Below are positions 33,477-45,628 of a DNA stretch of 64,000 bases, piece after piece. Positions within the stretch are counted from its first letter, which is position 1, and each line of letters begins with the position of its first letter. The stretch comes from Mytilus californianus (Eukaryota; Mollusca; Bivalvia; Mytilida; Mytilidae): assembly GCF_021869535.1 (NCBI RefSeq), contig NW_026262668.1:64076058-64140057 (forward strand), in the 5' to 3' direction. The position numbers and the translations under genes were made by a program. The notes under the pieces were generated by a model, which was not told the origin of the DNA, made no database searches, and saw only the letters and a program-made list of their open reading frames with translations.

Positions 33477-36400
33477 AGCTTGAATGCAATAGACTTCAAT
33501 TATGAGATTATATCCCACAGTAATGTGTTGGATTCAGAAAATTTAAAATCAAATGACATTCCAAAGACTGTGAATATGTATACCATAATGTTGGAAAGTA
33601 TTAAATGTGTTCGTATGACAGTGTGAAGTTTCAGTCGGATGAAATTATTAAGAAATGTCAAGAATGAGGGACAATTATAACTGTTTTTCAAGAAGGAATG
33701 GGGCATGACCAGGTATTCATAGTCAGTTCTGATTCAGAATGGTTACAATATATAAACTGACCAATCACAATGAGATGTGAAAGAGAATGTGCCATTCATG
33801 TGCCATTCAAAAACATTTTGAATTATTTACTATGCAACCATATTGATTGATTCAAGTTATGTTGATTAAAAGCAGTATTGAAATAAGCTACAGCAAAAAA
33901 AAAGTAAAATATAATATTTGGACTCAGTTATTTACAGGAACTCTTGGTAGCCACTATGTTGATAAAAAAGTTTTTACAGCAATACTGTCTCAAACCATAT
34001 TTCATTTGATGAATTGCACAAATTTGAAACAAAATTTTATAATTCAATACGAAAGGGACTCTTCCTGATGGAAAATTTAAGAAAGTTTGGAATATTCGAA
34101 AGAACAAAAACAGTTATATTATAAGGTTTAATTTAAATGAACTATTTGTAAAGAACTTTTTCCCAGTTAATGCAATACATATCAGTTTAGGTTGTAAATT
34201 AAATTTATTATATTTTTTTTTTTTTACAGTTTTATGTATATTTAGTCACACAAATAACATATCAATAGGTGTTATTGCCTCCTTTAAATAATAAGTAAAT
34301 GAGTGGGTAAAGATTGTATAAAATGTATTTATTGCCTTCATTTACCAAAGTGCTAGTCAAGTCACAGCCATTTTATATTGCCAAAAAGGGAAGATATAAA
34401 TCAAATTTTAAGTTTCATCTTAATTGAATACACAAAAGTGTTTCACCTGACCAGGCATGGCCAATACATCTGTTACCATCTATGAATAGCTTGGTAAAGT
34501 GCAACCTTGTTTTTATCGTTCCTTTTTAGATATATTTTGGCGATTAAGATTGGTGAACAGAGAAATTATTTTATATAAGAATTATATGACGACTGGATTT
34601 TTTTTTTCTTTGGCTATCATGTTTTTTCAATATATAATGTCAGCATGTATGTAAATTAGAAGGTTAACACTGATCGGTTAATTGCCATTGATTTATTGGA
34701 GTAATGCCATATATGTGAATGTATAAAACATCAATCCTATAAGAAAACATTTTGGTTCATATAAAGAAAATATTGCCTTTATAATGTCATTCCTTTTTGG
34801 CAATTCAAGTTTATGCATTTTTCTTCATTATTGCTTTAGTTCAAAATTGAAATACATTTTTGAATACAACACAAAATACTCATTGACACTTTCATAATAA
34901 GATACAATTCCAATCATTTAAAACATTTCTATGATCACCAATTGTTTGAATTTCAATAAAAAAAGCAATATATTTAAAATGGTTAATATATGTAGTTCAT
35001 CTTGATTGACAACATATGATGAACTCACTGCTGTAGGCTCCTGTGAATGGTTTGTTGTCATATCATATAAATTAAAAAAGATTACTATTATTTTCATGGG
35101 TACAAATTTTTGTGGATGAAGGCAAACTTGCATGTTCATGGATATTTAATTTTGTGGTTTTGCCGAAGTCTGAATACAAGCCTTAAGAAAATTTGTCATT
35201 CGTTGAATATTTAATTTTGTGGTGCACATGTTCCCACGAAATCCACGAAAATTGGTATCCAACGAAGAATAATGAATCCACAGTATCACTTAATCTATTA
35301 TTGTAATGTAAAAGGAACTAAAGATCTATGCTGTGCTTTTGGGGAAAAGATTGTTCTATTAATTTACTGATTTTTTTATTGTCAAACTAGAACTTTTTTG
35401 TGCAAACATTTTGTTTATTGTCATCTTTTATTTATCATAGAATGATATCTAAACACAATTTTCCTATTAAACCCTCAATGTTGAAGCTGAGACTAATACA
35501 TAAGAGAAATATTTTATCTCCATGCAAAATTAATAATGCTATTAGCTCAAATTACAAAGATGAGGCAATTGTTGTTACAATAATATTCTCTGTAAACTCT
35601 TCAGTTTTCATAACATAATCAAGGTTAAAGTAATATATCACAACATATCACAGATTAATTATTTGACTGATCCTTTAATAAATATTTATGTTGTCTGTTT
35701 AAGGCTTTGCTATGTTAACAAAGATGGACCTTTTCCCTTTTTTAGTGTATTTCTTCTATTGTTAATCAGAATTTGTCCATTATGAAAGAGTAATTTGGTT
35801 CCAGTACAGCCATTTTCACTTTATTTCTAAATGAGCAAAATCATTTCTGTTTTAAGGATTAGTGGTACAATGCTTACATTTGTCATCTAACTACTAAATG
35901 GAACTTTTTTCAGATGAACTCATATAAACTGCATTCAAAAATGCTTTAGACATTGGGAATTCTATATTGTGAATATTTATTTGTCTTATAAACTTTTTTC
36001 CAATTTATATTTATGTTATGTTTTGTAGAATTGGTCATAATAATTGACCATTTCCATTCCTCATCAAAAGGTTGTGCATTGTAAATAGATTTTTATACAC
36101 TTGTATGATACTTATATACATTTGTACATAATTTACATATCAAACACATATCATGTAGAATATTCCATCCATGTAATCTTTTGTTTTAATTCTTTGTAAT
36201 AATTTGTGTTATAAATTATATTTTGATTTTGATGTATGAAAACATTGTATTAATTATCACTGGAAATAATTTGATTTGAGGATAATATGATAATTTCACG
36301 AACATGCCTTATAATATATGAATAATTCCATTGGGGATTCATTGCTTGGAAACATTTCAAAAATTGCAATTTTTTGGGGAGAAAATTGAGTATTCTTCTG

Positions 36401-38000
36401 GCACACGATGGGCATATGTTGCCCTAGTGGAGAAGCTGTTTATTAACTTGTCGGTGCCACCTGAGATTGACCATTTCACCCACTTCACCTTTTTGTAGGC
36501 ATTTTCATTTTTTCTTTAGCAATAAAATGTGCCCCTTTTTAAAAAATTCCTACCTAAATATGAAATAGAATAGATTGCTGATTGTATGACAGTGTTTCAG
36601 AATTCAATTAGTGCATTCACAGACTATGTTTAAATAATTAAATGTTATTTCTGACCCCCATCCCTACAAAAATGTGTTATCTTAAATGCATTATGAATTT
36701 AAAGCTTTAGTTAAAAGTGGACAATCTTGACTTGGTTTTTAGTATGTATTTCAAAAGATTTCCATATTTGAAGACAAACAAATATATATATAGTACAATG
36801 GCTTAAGAGGTTTGAAGCCAATGAGATTTGAAAGGGAGACATTCATTATTAAAAAGACATTAAAATATTAAATAGGCTCCAGGTTTATTTATTCAGACAA
36901 AGGTTTATATTAACACAGGAAAATGCTTGTATAGACTGAATTCATTTTCAATAAATATTTTTTTAAACAAGTTTCTTTGTATCAAGATTTAAGGAATGAT
37001 GCAGATGGTTTCAAGAAATTTTAATATAGGTTTTATATATTTCTTATAATTTATAGAAATAAGTATATTTTTCTACGCAGTTCATAATCTGTAGTACTTT
37101 TATTCGTGATTCATTATCATACATTATACAGAGGTGCAGGAGAAAATATTGAATAAGAATGCAGATTAATGTAGGATAAATTCATATTCATTATTTGAAA
37201 TGTTTTAAAAGGAACTGACGTCAATCAACTTTTGTGTCTGCTAACTTGAAATGAATTGAAACACCTTATCACACATCATCTCTGAATATCAAAGTTTGCT
37301 GGACAAACATTGATAGTGTAATTATAGATAGGTTTCGAATGATGTAATTTTAGATTGAGTTATTTTCCTTTGCCACCATTTTGGAGGGATAAACTGTTGA
37401 TTTTCTTATACGACTAACGAAATTGAAACATATGATACACACGTCTGATAAGAGATCCTTACTAGATCATAGTAATGAATTAAGCAAGAATAAAAGAAAT
37501 AAAATTGTTAAGAAAAACCTTTTGTCTAAAGTCTTAGCCACCAATAGAATTCGGCTGATTTTTGAAGGAATTTGCACACTATGACCTCCAGCATGGCATT
37601 AAAAGGGAAGTAACTCTTGCTCAAATTGTGTCAATTGAAACCTTTCTATAATAATCTGCTGTAATTTCTTCTAGCTTTATAAAGATGACAGCAAGAGTTC
37701 GAATATACACTCATTCTTGATTCATTTGTTGAACATACAAATATTGTATTTAATGGTGGTAATCATGGAATTTGTATCAAGATATAATTTTATATGTTCT
37801 ATTTCATAGCATTTCAACATTATTGTCATTATATTCCATGAAATAAATTTTAAAGTGTTTTATTTTTTGAAATAAATATGCAATATTTAATCCATACATC
37901 ATTATTATTCATGTATCATGTATACAGAAAATTGTTATTTTTTGTACTGCTAACTAATGACCTAGTCATTGAAAAATAAAGAAAATCAGACTAAATAGTG
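33477..38000 (+). other. Likely Crumbs 3' UTR and downstream flank
   Basis: AT-rich DNA with no convincing ORF. AATAAA hexamers on the + strand at 34955, 36521, 37842 and 37975 are candidate poly(A) signals; which is used cannot be told from sequence. One TIR element lies at 35075-35287. Otherwise nothing recognisable is seen. Confidence 0.4.
35075..35287. mobile_element. TACTGTGG-type TIR MITE, copy 4
   Basis: Left part TACTATTATTTTCATGGGTA, right end AATGAATCCACAGTA. Inner arms match the other copies. It sits in the likely Crumbs 3' UTR, so a transcript crossing it could form a long hairpin. Confidence 0.6.
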
Positions 38001-38129
38001 TTTTTCTTATTTTATGGGTACAAAGTAATGAACCTTTTCATCTCAGTTTTAATTCACATCAAACCTAAAATGTTGATGCATCTTTCAAAGATGTTAGGAA
38101 TAATCCTTGTATATATATATTTTATACTG

Positions 38130-38260
38130 TACATATATCACGTCTGTCCTCTGTCATTCAGCCTTATCAGCAGTACATGTATATATTGTGGTAAAATTTT
38201 CAAAAGTCCCAAGTTATACCGAAATCATTGGTACAATAGTACAAAAAACACAAGATAGAA
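38130..38260 (+). pseudogene. Possible half zinc finger fragment
   Basis: A frame ending at 38258 reads CIYCGKIFKSPKLYRNHW, which has the Cys-x2-Cys, Phe, Leu and first His spacing of a C2H2 finger but no second His. A Penelope-like 3' end follows at once. It may be a broken exon or chance. Confidence 0.2.
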
Positions 38261-38269
38261 ACTAAAAAC

Positions 38270-39125
38270 AGAGCAACACGAACTCCACCAAAACCTGGGG
38301 TGATCTCAGGTGCTCTGGAAGGTTAAGCAGATCCTGCTCCACATGTGGCATCTGTCGTGTTGCTCATGTTAGTACAAACCCAGTAATAAGTCTAATTCAG
38401 TAGGTCACATTCGGGGAAAAGAGGATGGGATTGTAGTTGGAACATATCTGCTATCATCTGAAACGGATATTCCATAACGGTCAACCAACTCGTGATGCTG
38501 TCCGTAAAATTTACAAAGGGATGATTTCAACTTCACCACTTGGAATTCTTGGTTTAATAGCTTCCTTGTGAGCAGCAACCCTCTATCAAGGAAATCAAGA
38601 TAGGAAATACAAGCCCTGGAATATCGTATCAACTGGGAGATATTTACTCCGTATGCAGGTGCTGCTGGAATGTTGCTACAAAGAAATGGAAAGTTCACAA
38701 TTGGGAAGCTGAAATCATCTCTTGTCGTAAAGTTTTGTTTTCAACCGACCCTCATTGTCAATTTCTAGATGTAAGTCAAGATATGAGGCAGACTTAACTG
38801 TATCTGTTGTATCCTTTATCTCAAGTTCGATGGGGTAGATGCGTTCAACATAGTCACTAAATTTTGAATTATTTAGTGAGAGAACTTCATCTATGTAGCG
38901 GAGAGTAAAGTTAAAGGATACTGCTAACTTCTTTTCTTTCTTCCTAAGAGGTTCCTGTATGAAGTCAGGTTCGTATGAATAAAGTAACAAGTCGGAAAAA
39001 AAGAGGGGCACAGTTGGTTCCCGTAGGAATGCCGATTGTTTGTTGAAATACACGTCCTCCAAACGTAACAATTGTGTTGTTAATCAAGAACATTTTGATA
39101 ATGTCAGTTTCAGAGAATTTTTTTT
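38270..39125 (-). pseudogene. Penelope-like RT fragment (minus, dead)
   Basis: On the minus strand, 39071-38715 and 38698-38405 together match the C-terminal half of the intact-looking copy at 43911-45263. A frameshift near 38700 separates the pieces. The catalytic motif reads RYIDEVLSLNN in place of YIDD, so the second catalytic Asp is lost. A decayed RT stretch continues to about 39125, and the 3' UTR runs to about 38270. Confidence 0.75.
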
Positions 39126-39824
39126 TAATCAGTATGGAGCCTTATTTTAGGGGAACATAAGAATAGTATGTTATAAATCATTTTAGTATTACTCTTTTTT
39201 CTTCAACAGAAGTACAACTGACCCGTCAGATACAGCTGGTCAGATAGAATTTTTATTATGATGCTTATTACATTTAGTTATGTCTTTTGAAATGGGCGAA
39301 ATCAGAAAAATTGATTGTTTCAAAGATAACTTCAGTTCATATTTAATAAATGCCTTGATATTTTTGAAAATAATTGCGAGGAGGTTTTACTGTTTGCAGT
39401 GAAGAAGTTGTGCTCTTGGGATATTTGAAATTTCCTAATGAAGCAAGTTTGCTTTAATAGAAAAAATACATCGATAAGTAGAAAAATATATCTAAAAGTT
39501 TCTTTTCCAAAAGAACATTTATGCCATATATGTAGAACATACAGAAATCGAGGAGGCAACTATATTTGTACAAACAGAAGCCAAAACATCAAGCTGGAGT
39601 GCTGAGGGTCAGCTAGTCTATCAAATGGAAATTCGTAGAAGTATGAATGGGGATAAATGAAAAGCTAAAATAAAACATTACAACTCCCTTGGGCAAAGTT
39701 GACTTTCGAATGATTACGCTCCAGGCGTAATGATTTTTTTTACCAATGTCTCTCGGCTGAAATATTCTCCATGTGCATCTTTATTGTCTTCTGCTAAGAA
39801 TGAGATTACACAAAACATGTCACA

Positions 39825-40118
39825 AGCTAACCCCGCCACATTTTTGCGCCTGTCCCAAGTCAGGAGCCTCTGGCCTTTGTTAGTCTTGTATGTTTTTTTT
39901 TAATTTCAGTTCATTTATATGTTTTGAAGTTTAGTGTGACGTCCATTTTCACTAAACTAGTACATAATTTTATTTAGGGGCCGGCTGAGGACCACCTTCG
40001 GGTGCGGGAATTTCTCGCTGCGTTGAAGACCCATTGGTGGCCTTCGGTTGTTGTTTGCTCTTTTGTCGGGTTGTTATCTCTTTGACATATTCCCCATTTC
40101 CATTCTCAATTTTAGATT
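39825..40118 (+). mobile_element. Solo 3' UTR of second Penelope-like family
   Basis: Matches the 3' UTR at 50160-50445 (CCCAAGTCAGGAGCCTCTGG, CCCATTGGTGGCCTTCGG, CCCCATTTCCATTCTCAATT). No RT precedes it, so it is a strongly 5'-truncated insertion. Confidence 0.7.
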
Positions 40119-40494
40119 TAGATGGTTCCGATCTCTTGAATATTTCTGAAATGTCGATGAAATCGTCAATTGCTTCAAGTTTGCAACATGTCTCCTCTGA
40201 TCTTTCACAATTCATATGTGAGAGTAACGCTGTTGATGTTTATTTTCCCCAGTTCTGTTGTCTCCTTTAGGATTATAATTTCTCTGTGTTATTCATACAG
40301 CGGACACTTTAACGAAATAGTGTACTGTTTCGGTCCTTTTACATCAAACAGCTCTGTTAACTCTTGAAGCCTTTATCTTTAATGTCCTAATTTCCTTTTA
40401 GTTCATAAGACAAGTAAACATATGTTGGTCTCAAATGGCCATTTTGATCTTAACAACATATGAAAAAGTTGGAACACAAAAACGTCCGGTCTTG

Positions 40495-40690
40495 TCAAGA
40501 GTTTAAATTAATTTTCAGACATTGCACTTGCAGTCAATCCATTACTGTTCAGACAATTCAGTATGTTGCTTTTTTTTTACCTGTACAAAACTTAATTGAC
40601 TGCAAGCGAAAAGTCTGAACAGCAGTGAATTAACCGCAGTGAATAATTCTAACAATTGAGTGAAAGACTGGACATACTAAATGATTTATT
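40495..40690. mobile_element. Palindromic MITE (TTGACTGCAAG), copy 1
   Basis: Arms CTTGCAGTCAAT...CTGTTCAGAC and TTGACTGCAAGCGAAAAGTC...GAACAG surround ACCTGTACAAAACTTAATTG. A second copy lies at 47795-47945. Confidence 0.5.
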
Positions 40691-42057
40691 GTTCAGTCTT
40701 TAAATGAGTTGTTCAGGTCCAAATGACAGTTTCAGTCCAAAATTAGTTTACTAGTGTAAGTCTTTATTAAGGGAATGATCAAAGAATATGTCCCGCTTTA
40801 CTGTTGATAAATTTTCTTAAAGTGTTCTTCTTGTTTGCTGATTTCCCATCGTCTTTATCACATTTGTGTTTTACCTTAGGCGGCCTCGTTTTTCACGTCT
40901 ACACATTGGTATTTTCTGGTGGTAAGATTCTAGCTTCTTCTGCTAATATTTATATCAGAATGGCTGCCTCGTCATTTCCTTGAATGTCTTAGTACCCTGG
41001 TGTCAAAAGTATTGAGATATTAAAGACTTTTACTTTGAGATTTTTAATATGATTCTTAACGTCTAGAACTACACCAACCTAGTACTTATGTTTTACGGTC
41101 AAGGTCGACGTGAGGAACCCAACAGAGCTCTGAATATCTAATAAGATTCAAATTATTTGATATCATTGTGAAATTGGTGTACTTTGTAGGACTCCAGCAC
41201 CATCAACCATATAAGGGTTGACTGTGAAGAGTATATGTCCGTTTGACATAATGTCATATCACCATGGCCTCATTTTCATGTTTTAGTGGTCATTTCGAGT
41301 TTCCAGGATTAGGTATTTTCTGAGTATTCATGCATGATAGATGAACAATTTAATTTGGTATATGGTTGTCTGCGTGTAGGATTGTATGTCCAACGTTTTA
41401 TAAAGCGTTGACTTAATTTTCAAGCTCCAGTAAGACATTAGAATGACAACAGAATCACCAGAAATACTTTTCAGTAGAACAGACCACACCAGCTACCAGT
41501 CTTGAGACTGGACCCCTCCGAAAAAAACCAGACATACAAACAAATAAAAATGCATGCATGGTCCATATCGAGATAGTCTGACGGTAGTCAGGTTGTTCCA
41601 GGAATATATCTGTTCTTCTGTAACTTTAAATGATATGTTAACCATATGTGGGTTTGTCGTAAAGGAGCTTATATATATATGTCTTAATACTCATGCATGT
41701 ATGACATATAGCACATCCCTCGAATTATACATAATAGGTTGAAAATGTTTTGTATTGAAATCATTACACTTTCATAAACATGTTTACATGACAGGTTTTA
41801 TTTGAGCTAGACCTTAGTTGATCTTAGTTGGAGAGTTCGTTGTCCTGCAAATATTTTAAATGTTAAAGCAGTTGATAAATCTGAGCTTTTAAAAAAACTA
41901 TGACAAACTTGTTCCGTAATAACCTTTTCACCAGAAACGTCTCTGTTTGGAAAGCCTAAAATGTAATCACGAGTTAACTAATTTTGATCTTAAACGATTT
42001 TTTACCTGAACACTGCATTATTTGATCATATTCAGTCTTTCAGTGAAGTATCGGTAA

Positions 42058-42146
42058 GTCTATGCAATGGTATATACTATGAAATTTAGTGCGAGGGGGT
42101 GTGCCCCGAGCTCTTAATTTCATAGTATATACCTTTTCATAGACTA
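42058..42146. repeat. Palindrome around GGTATATACTATGAAATT
   Basis: GGTATATACTATGAAATT (about 42069-42086) is mirrored by AATTTCATAGTATATACC (about 42115-42132), with CTATG outside both arms. The loop is GC-rich (GCGAGGGGGTGTGCCCCGAG). Confidence 0.65.
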
Positions 42147-42445
42147 TCCAATTTCGCACATATTTACAACTCAAGTAATCTTTTAATTGGTCTATTCATA
42201 GTTTATTTTGGCTGACTACTTGTATCACAGGTGTTTGTAAAACGGAGTTCATTAACGAAGTTTTATGTTTTGTAAATCTACTCAGCAGTATCATAGTAAA
42301 ATATGTGATTTCAAAATGCCCTCGACTCCAGAATGAAAAGTCTGTAGCTGCTGGTGTAAGTATGTATATTGATATAAAGCGCTGTTTTACTACATGTATA
42401 ATCAAAGTACTGAACATCGGATGACCGCAAGTTCTGGTGGATGGT

Positions 42446-42533
42446 TAGAAGCACTTGTCTCAGAAAAAAAATCACATCTCTATACCTGAAAGTTAGGTTA
42501 AAGAACATAGATATATTTTTTTCTGAGACAAGT
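42446..42533. repeat. Inverted repeat ACTTGTCTCAGAAAAAAA
   Basis: ACTTGTCTCAGAAAAAAAAT near 42451 is mirrored by TTTTTTTCTGAGACAAGT near 42514. Small foldback; no coding sequence. Confidence 0.55.
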
Positions 42534-43019
42534 TCCTTTGTGAATGGTGAATAAATGGCAAGGGATTCAAGCTCGCCGTTATAACTATTATATTGTAGTG
42601 ATATAATCATTTGTTATCAGTAAACTCTGGTTTGTTGTTATATATTATATTAATATTTGTATAACAGTTATATATAATTTTCAGCTATTTGTATATCATT
42701 CTATTCTACTATTCTAATGATAGTGCAGTGCAAGTGCATGGTGGATACTCTTCTGTAATAATTTGTTATTGATATATATATATATATATATTTCTCACGA
42801 CAAAACATTTTCATACATTTATCTATGTTTTTAAAAATTATTTTCATGAATATTTATTGATGAAATTAATATATAACAAGCGATAAGGACAGTTATTTTG
42901 CACTCGATAATATCCGTGTAATTATACGAAATACGTTCGGTTATCAGTCAAACGGCAAGGGAATTTCTGCGGCAACATGACACCGGTGTGACCTTTCAAG
43001 GTCACATCCGATGTAAACA

Positions 43020-43105
43020 TAAGAAGATGTGATATGATTGACAATGAGACAATTCTCCACAAGAAACCAAATGACACAGAAATTAACAACTATAGGTCAC
43101 CTTAA
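43020..43105 (+). repeat. Dispersed repeat, CAATGAG family
   Basis: AAGATGTGATATGATTGACA ATGAGACAATTCTCCAC and CAACTATAGGTCACC mark the same family as 60230 and 57825. Confidence 0.55.
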
Positions 43106-43488
43106 ACTTTTTTATGTGTTAAGATGACAAAATAAATTTCCCAAAATCAGGCAATAATTAAATTGCACTGGAAGCGTTACATGTTTTGAAAACATTTTTC
43201 AATTTCACAGTAAAACTAAAACTATAATAAATTTGAAACATAATATGTCCCCATAGATAGTCTAGCAGATATGCATTAACAAGCTACCAATAGATCAAAG
43301 ATTATAGGTTTTGTTATTTTTTTTTTATTTCAAAGTAAAAACTAAAAGATTTATCAGATATATATATATATATATATATAGATGGCACATTCCCTTCAGA
43401 CATTATCGTGGTTTTTCATCGTCCTAAACATGCATGAAACATTTGTCACTGGACATTTAGTAACCATCAATCAATCAATCAATCAATA

Positions 43489-43613
43489 CTTGACGAAATA
43501 GAGCAATTTCTTTAGGAAAGGTAAAAAAAATCATCAAATTGCCTAAATTTCCTTTCACAAGGTTTCATAGTACACATTTTTTTGTGTACAAAGTAATTGC
43601 ATGGATGATAAAA
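43489..43613 (+). repeat. Left flank of Penelope insertion (direct repeat)
   Basis: About 125 bp (GAAATAGAGCAATTTCTTTA to GCATGGATGATAAA) recurs at about 45370-45492. It joins the 3' end of the Penelope-like insertion. Confidence 0.75.
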
Positions 43614-45261
43614 GAGGGACGAAAGATACCAGAGGGACAGTCAAACTCATAGATCGAAATCAAACTGACAACGCCATGGCCAAAAATCAAAAGACAAATA
43701 GACAAATAATAGTACAGATGACACAAACATAGAAAACTAAAGACTAAGCAACACGAACCCCACCAAAAACTGGGGTGATCTCAGGTGCTCTGGAAGGGTA
43801 TGTAGATCCTGCTCCACATGTGGCACCCGTCGTGTTGCTTATGTTATTACAAATCCGGTAAATAGTCTAATTCGGTAGGTCACATTCGTGAAAAGGGAAG
43901 GGTATTGTAGTTACGACATAAGGAACATATCCGATATCATCTGTGAAACGGTTATTCCATAACGGTCAACCAACTCGTGATGGCGTCCGTAAAATTTACG
44001 AAGGGATGATTTCAACTTCACCATTTGGAACTCTTGGTTTAAAAGCTTCCTTGTGAGCAGCAATCCTCTATCAAGGAAATCATGATAGGAAATACAAGCC
44101 CTGGAATATTGTATCAATTGGGAGATATATACTCCGTATGCAGGCGCTGCTGGAATGTTGCTACATAGAAATGGAAAGTTCACAATTGGGAAGCTGAAAT
44201 CATCTCTTTTGTCGTAAAGTTTTGTTTTCAACCGACCCTCATTGTCAATTTCTAGATGTAAGTCAAGATATGAGGAAGACTTAACTGTATCTGTAGTATC
44301 CTTTATCTCTAGTTCGATGGGATAACCAAATTTTGTATTATTTAGTGAGAGAACATCATCTATATAGCGGAACGTAAAGTTAAAGGATATTGCTAACATC
44401 TTATCTTTCTTCCTAAGAAGTTCCTGTATGAAGTCAGACTCATAATAATAAAGAAACAAGTCGGCAAAAAGAGGGGCACAATTGGTTCCCATTAGAATTC
44501 CGACAGTCTGTTGAAAAACACATCCTCCAAACGTAACAAATATGTTGTCAATCAAGAAATCAAGCATCTTGATAATGTCAGTTTCAGAGAATTTTTTGTT
44601 TGAATCAGAGTGATTCTTTACAAAGTAGGATTTATCCCTCCCCAAGACAAGATACTTGTATCTACGTTCGCCATTCTTTTTAATGAAACAAAGTAATACC
44701 AACTCTTTCAATTTGTCTTTTAGTTTGGAATGGGGAATACTTGTGTAAAGTGTAGAAAAGTCAAATGTTTTAATACTATTGCAAGATGAGAGAGTCTTGG
44801 ATTGTATGTACTCTAAAAGATCTTTGGAATTTTTTAGTATCCACATCTTATTCACGCCACCTCTAGAATAGGCTGTTTCACAATAACTTTGGAGCCCGGC
44901 TTTGATTGCTGATAAAATAGATGTCAATAATTTAGAAAGAGGTTTCGTGGAGCACTTGGAAGACCCAGCAATATACTGTTGTTTGTAAGGACACTTATGT
45001 AGTTTAGGTATCCAATACAGTGATGGAAGATCCAGTTCTTCATCTTTGGTTGAAATTCCAAAGGAACATAGAACAGACCTATTATTATCCAGGATTTCCT
45101 CTTTGGTAAGTGTCGAGAGGGTATATGTTGAGTTTCCAAATGAATTATCAATACCTAATTCATTTATCAAGCAGTTTATGTAATGATATTTACACACAAA
45201 AACGGTGTTGTTTGGGGCTTTATCTGCGGGGACAACAACATATTTGTCATGGAGGTAGGAC
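43614..45261 (-). mobile_element. Penelope-like element, 5'-truncated, long RT ORF
   Basis: 1648 bp inserted between flanks that are joined, without it, at 45481-45500. On the minus strand a 450-codon ORF (45263-43911) runs from the truncated 5' end through the whole RT core. Motifs in order: WIPKLHK, FDFSTLYTSIPH, GILMGTNCAPLFADLFL, RYIDDVLSLNN (catalytic YIDD) and YDKRDDFSFPIVNFPFL. WIPKLHK just before the palm fits Penelope-like RTs. No GIY-YIG endonuclease is seen; it may have been lost with the 5' end or sit elsewhere in the full element. The 3' UTR is 43910-43614. The class call rests on motif memory; other RT types are less likely. Confidence 0.75.
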
Positions 45262-45570
45262 AAATTACCACAATTTTAAGATAGCGTTGTACTCGAATCA
45301 AGGTATTAAGGACCATATTTGTTACTGATTATTTAAATGAAAGAAACTTCCATCAATCAATCAATTCATGACAAAATAGAGCAATTTCCTTAGGAAAAGT
45401 AAAAAAAAATCATCAAGTTGTCTTAATTTCCCTTCACAAGGTTTCAAAGTACACATTTTTTTTGTGTACAAAGTAATTGCATGGATGATAAATTACCACA
45501 ATTTTAAGATAGCGTTGTACTCGTATCAAGGTATTAAGGGCCATATGTGTTACTGTTTATTTAAATGAAA
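45262..45570 (+). repeat. Right flank and empty-site duplicate
   Basis: 45262-45345 (AATTACCACAATTTTAAGAT to AAATGAAAGAAACTT) repeats at about 45491-45577. Between them, 45364-45492 repeats the left flank. So the uninterrupted joint GATGATAAATTACC survives 230 bp away from the filled site. Confidence 0.75.
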
Positions 45571-45628
45571 GAAACTTGCAATTGTCAAAAACATTTTTTT
45601 TAGATCCAAAGATTTTAATAGCAGGATA

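Noticed and set aside
42311..42610. 99-codon minus-strand ORF
   Set aside because: It spans a local inverted repeat and has no recognisable motif.
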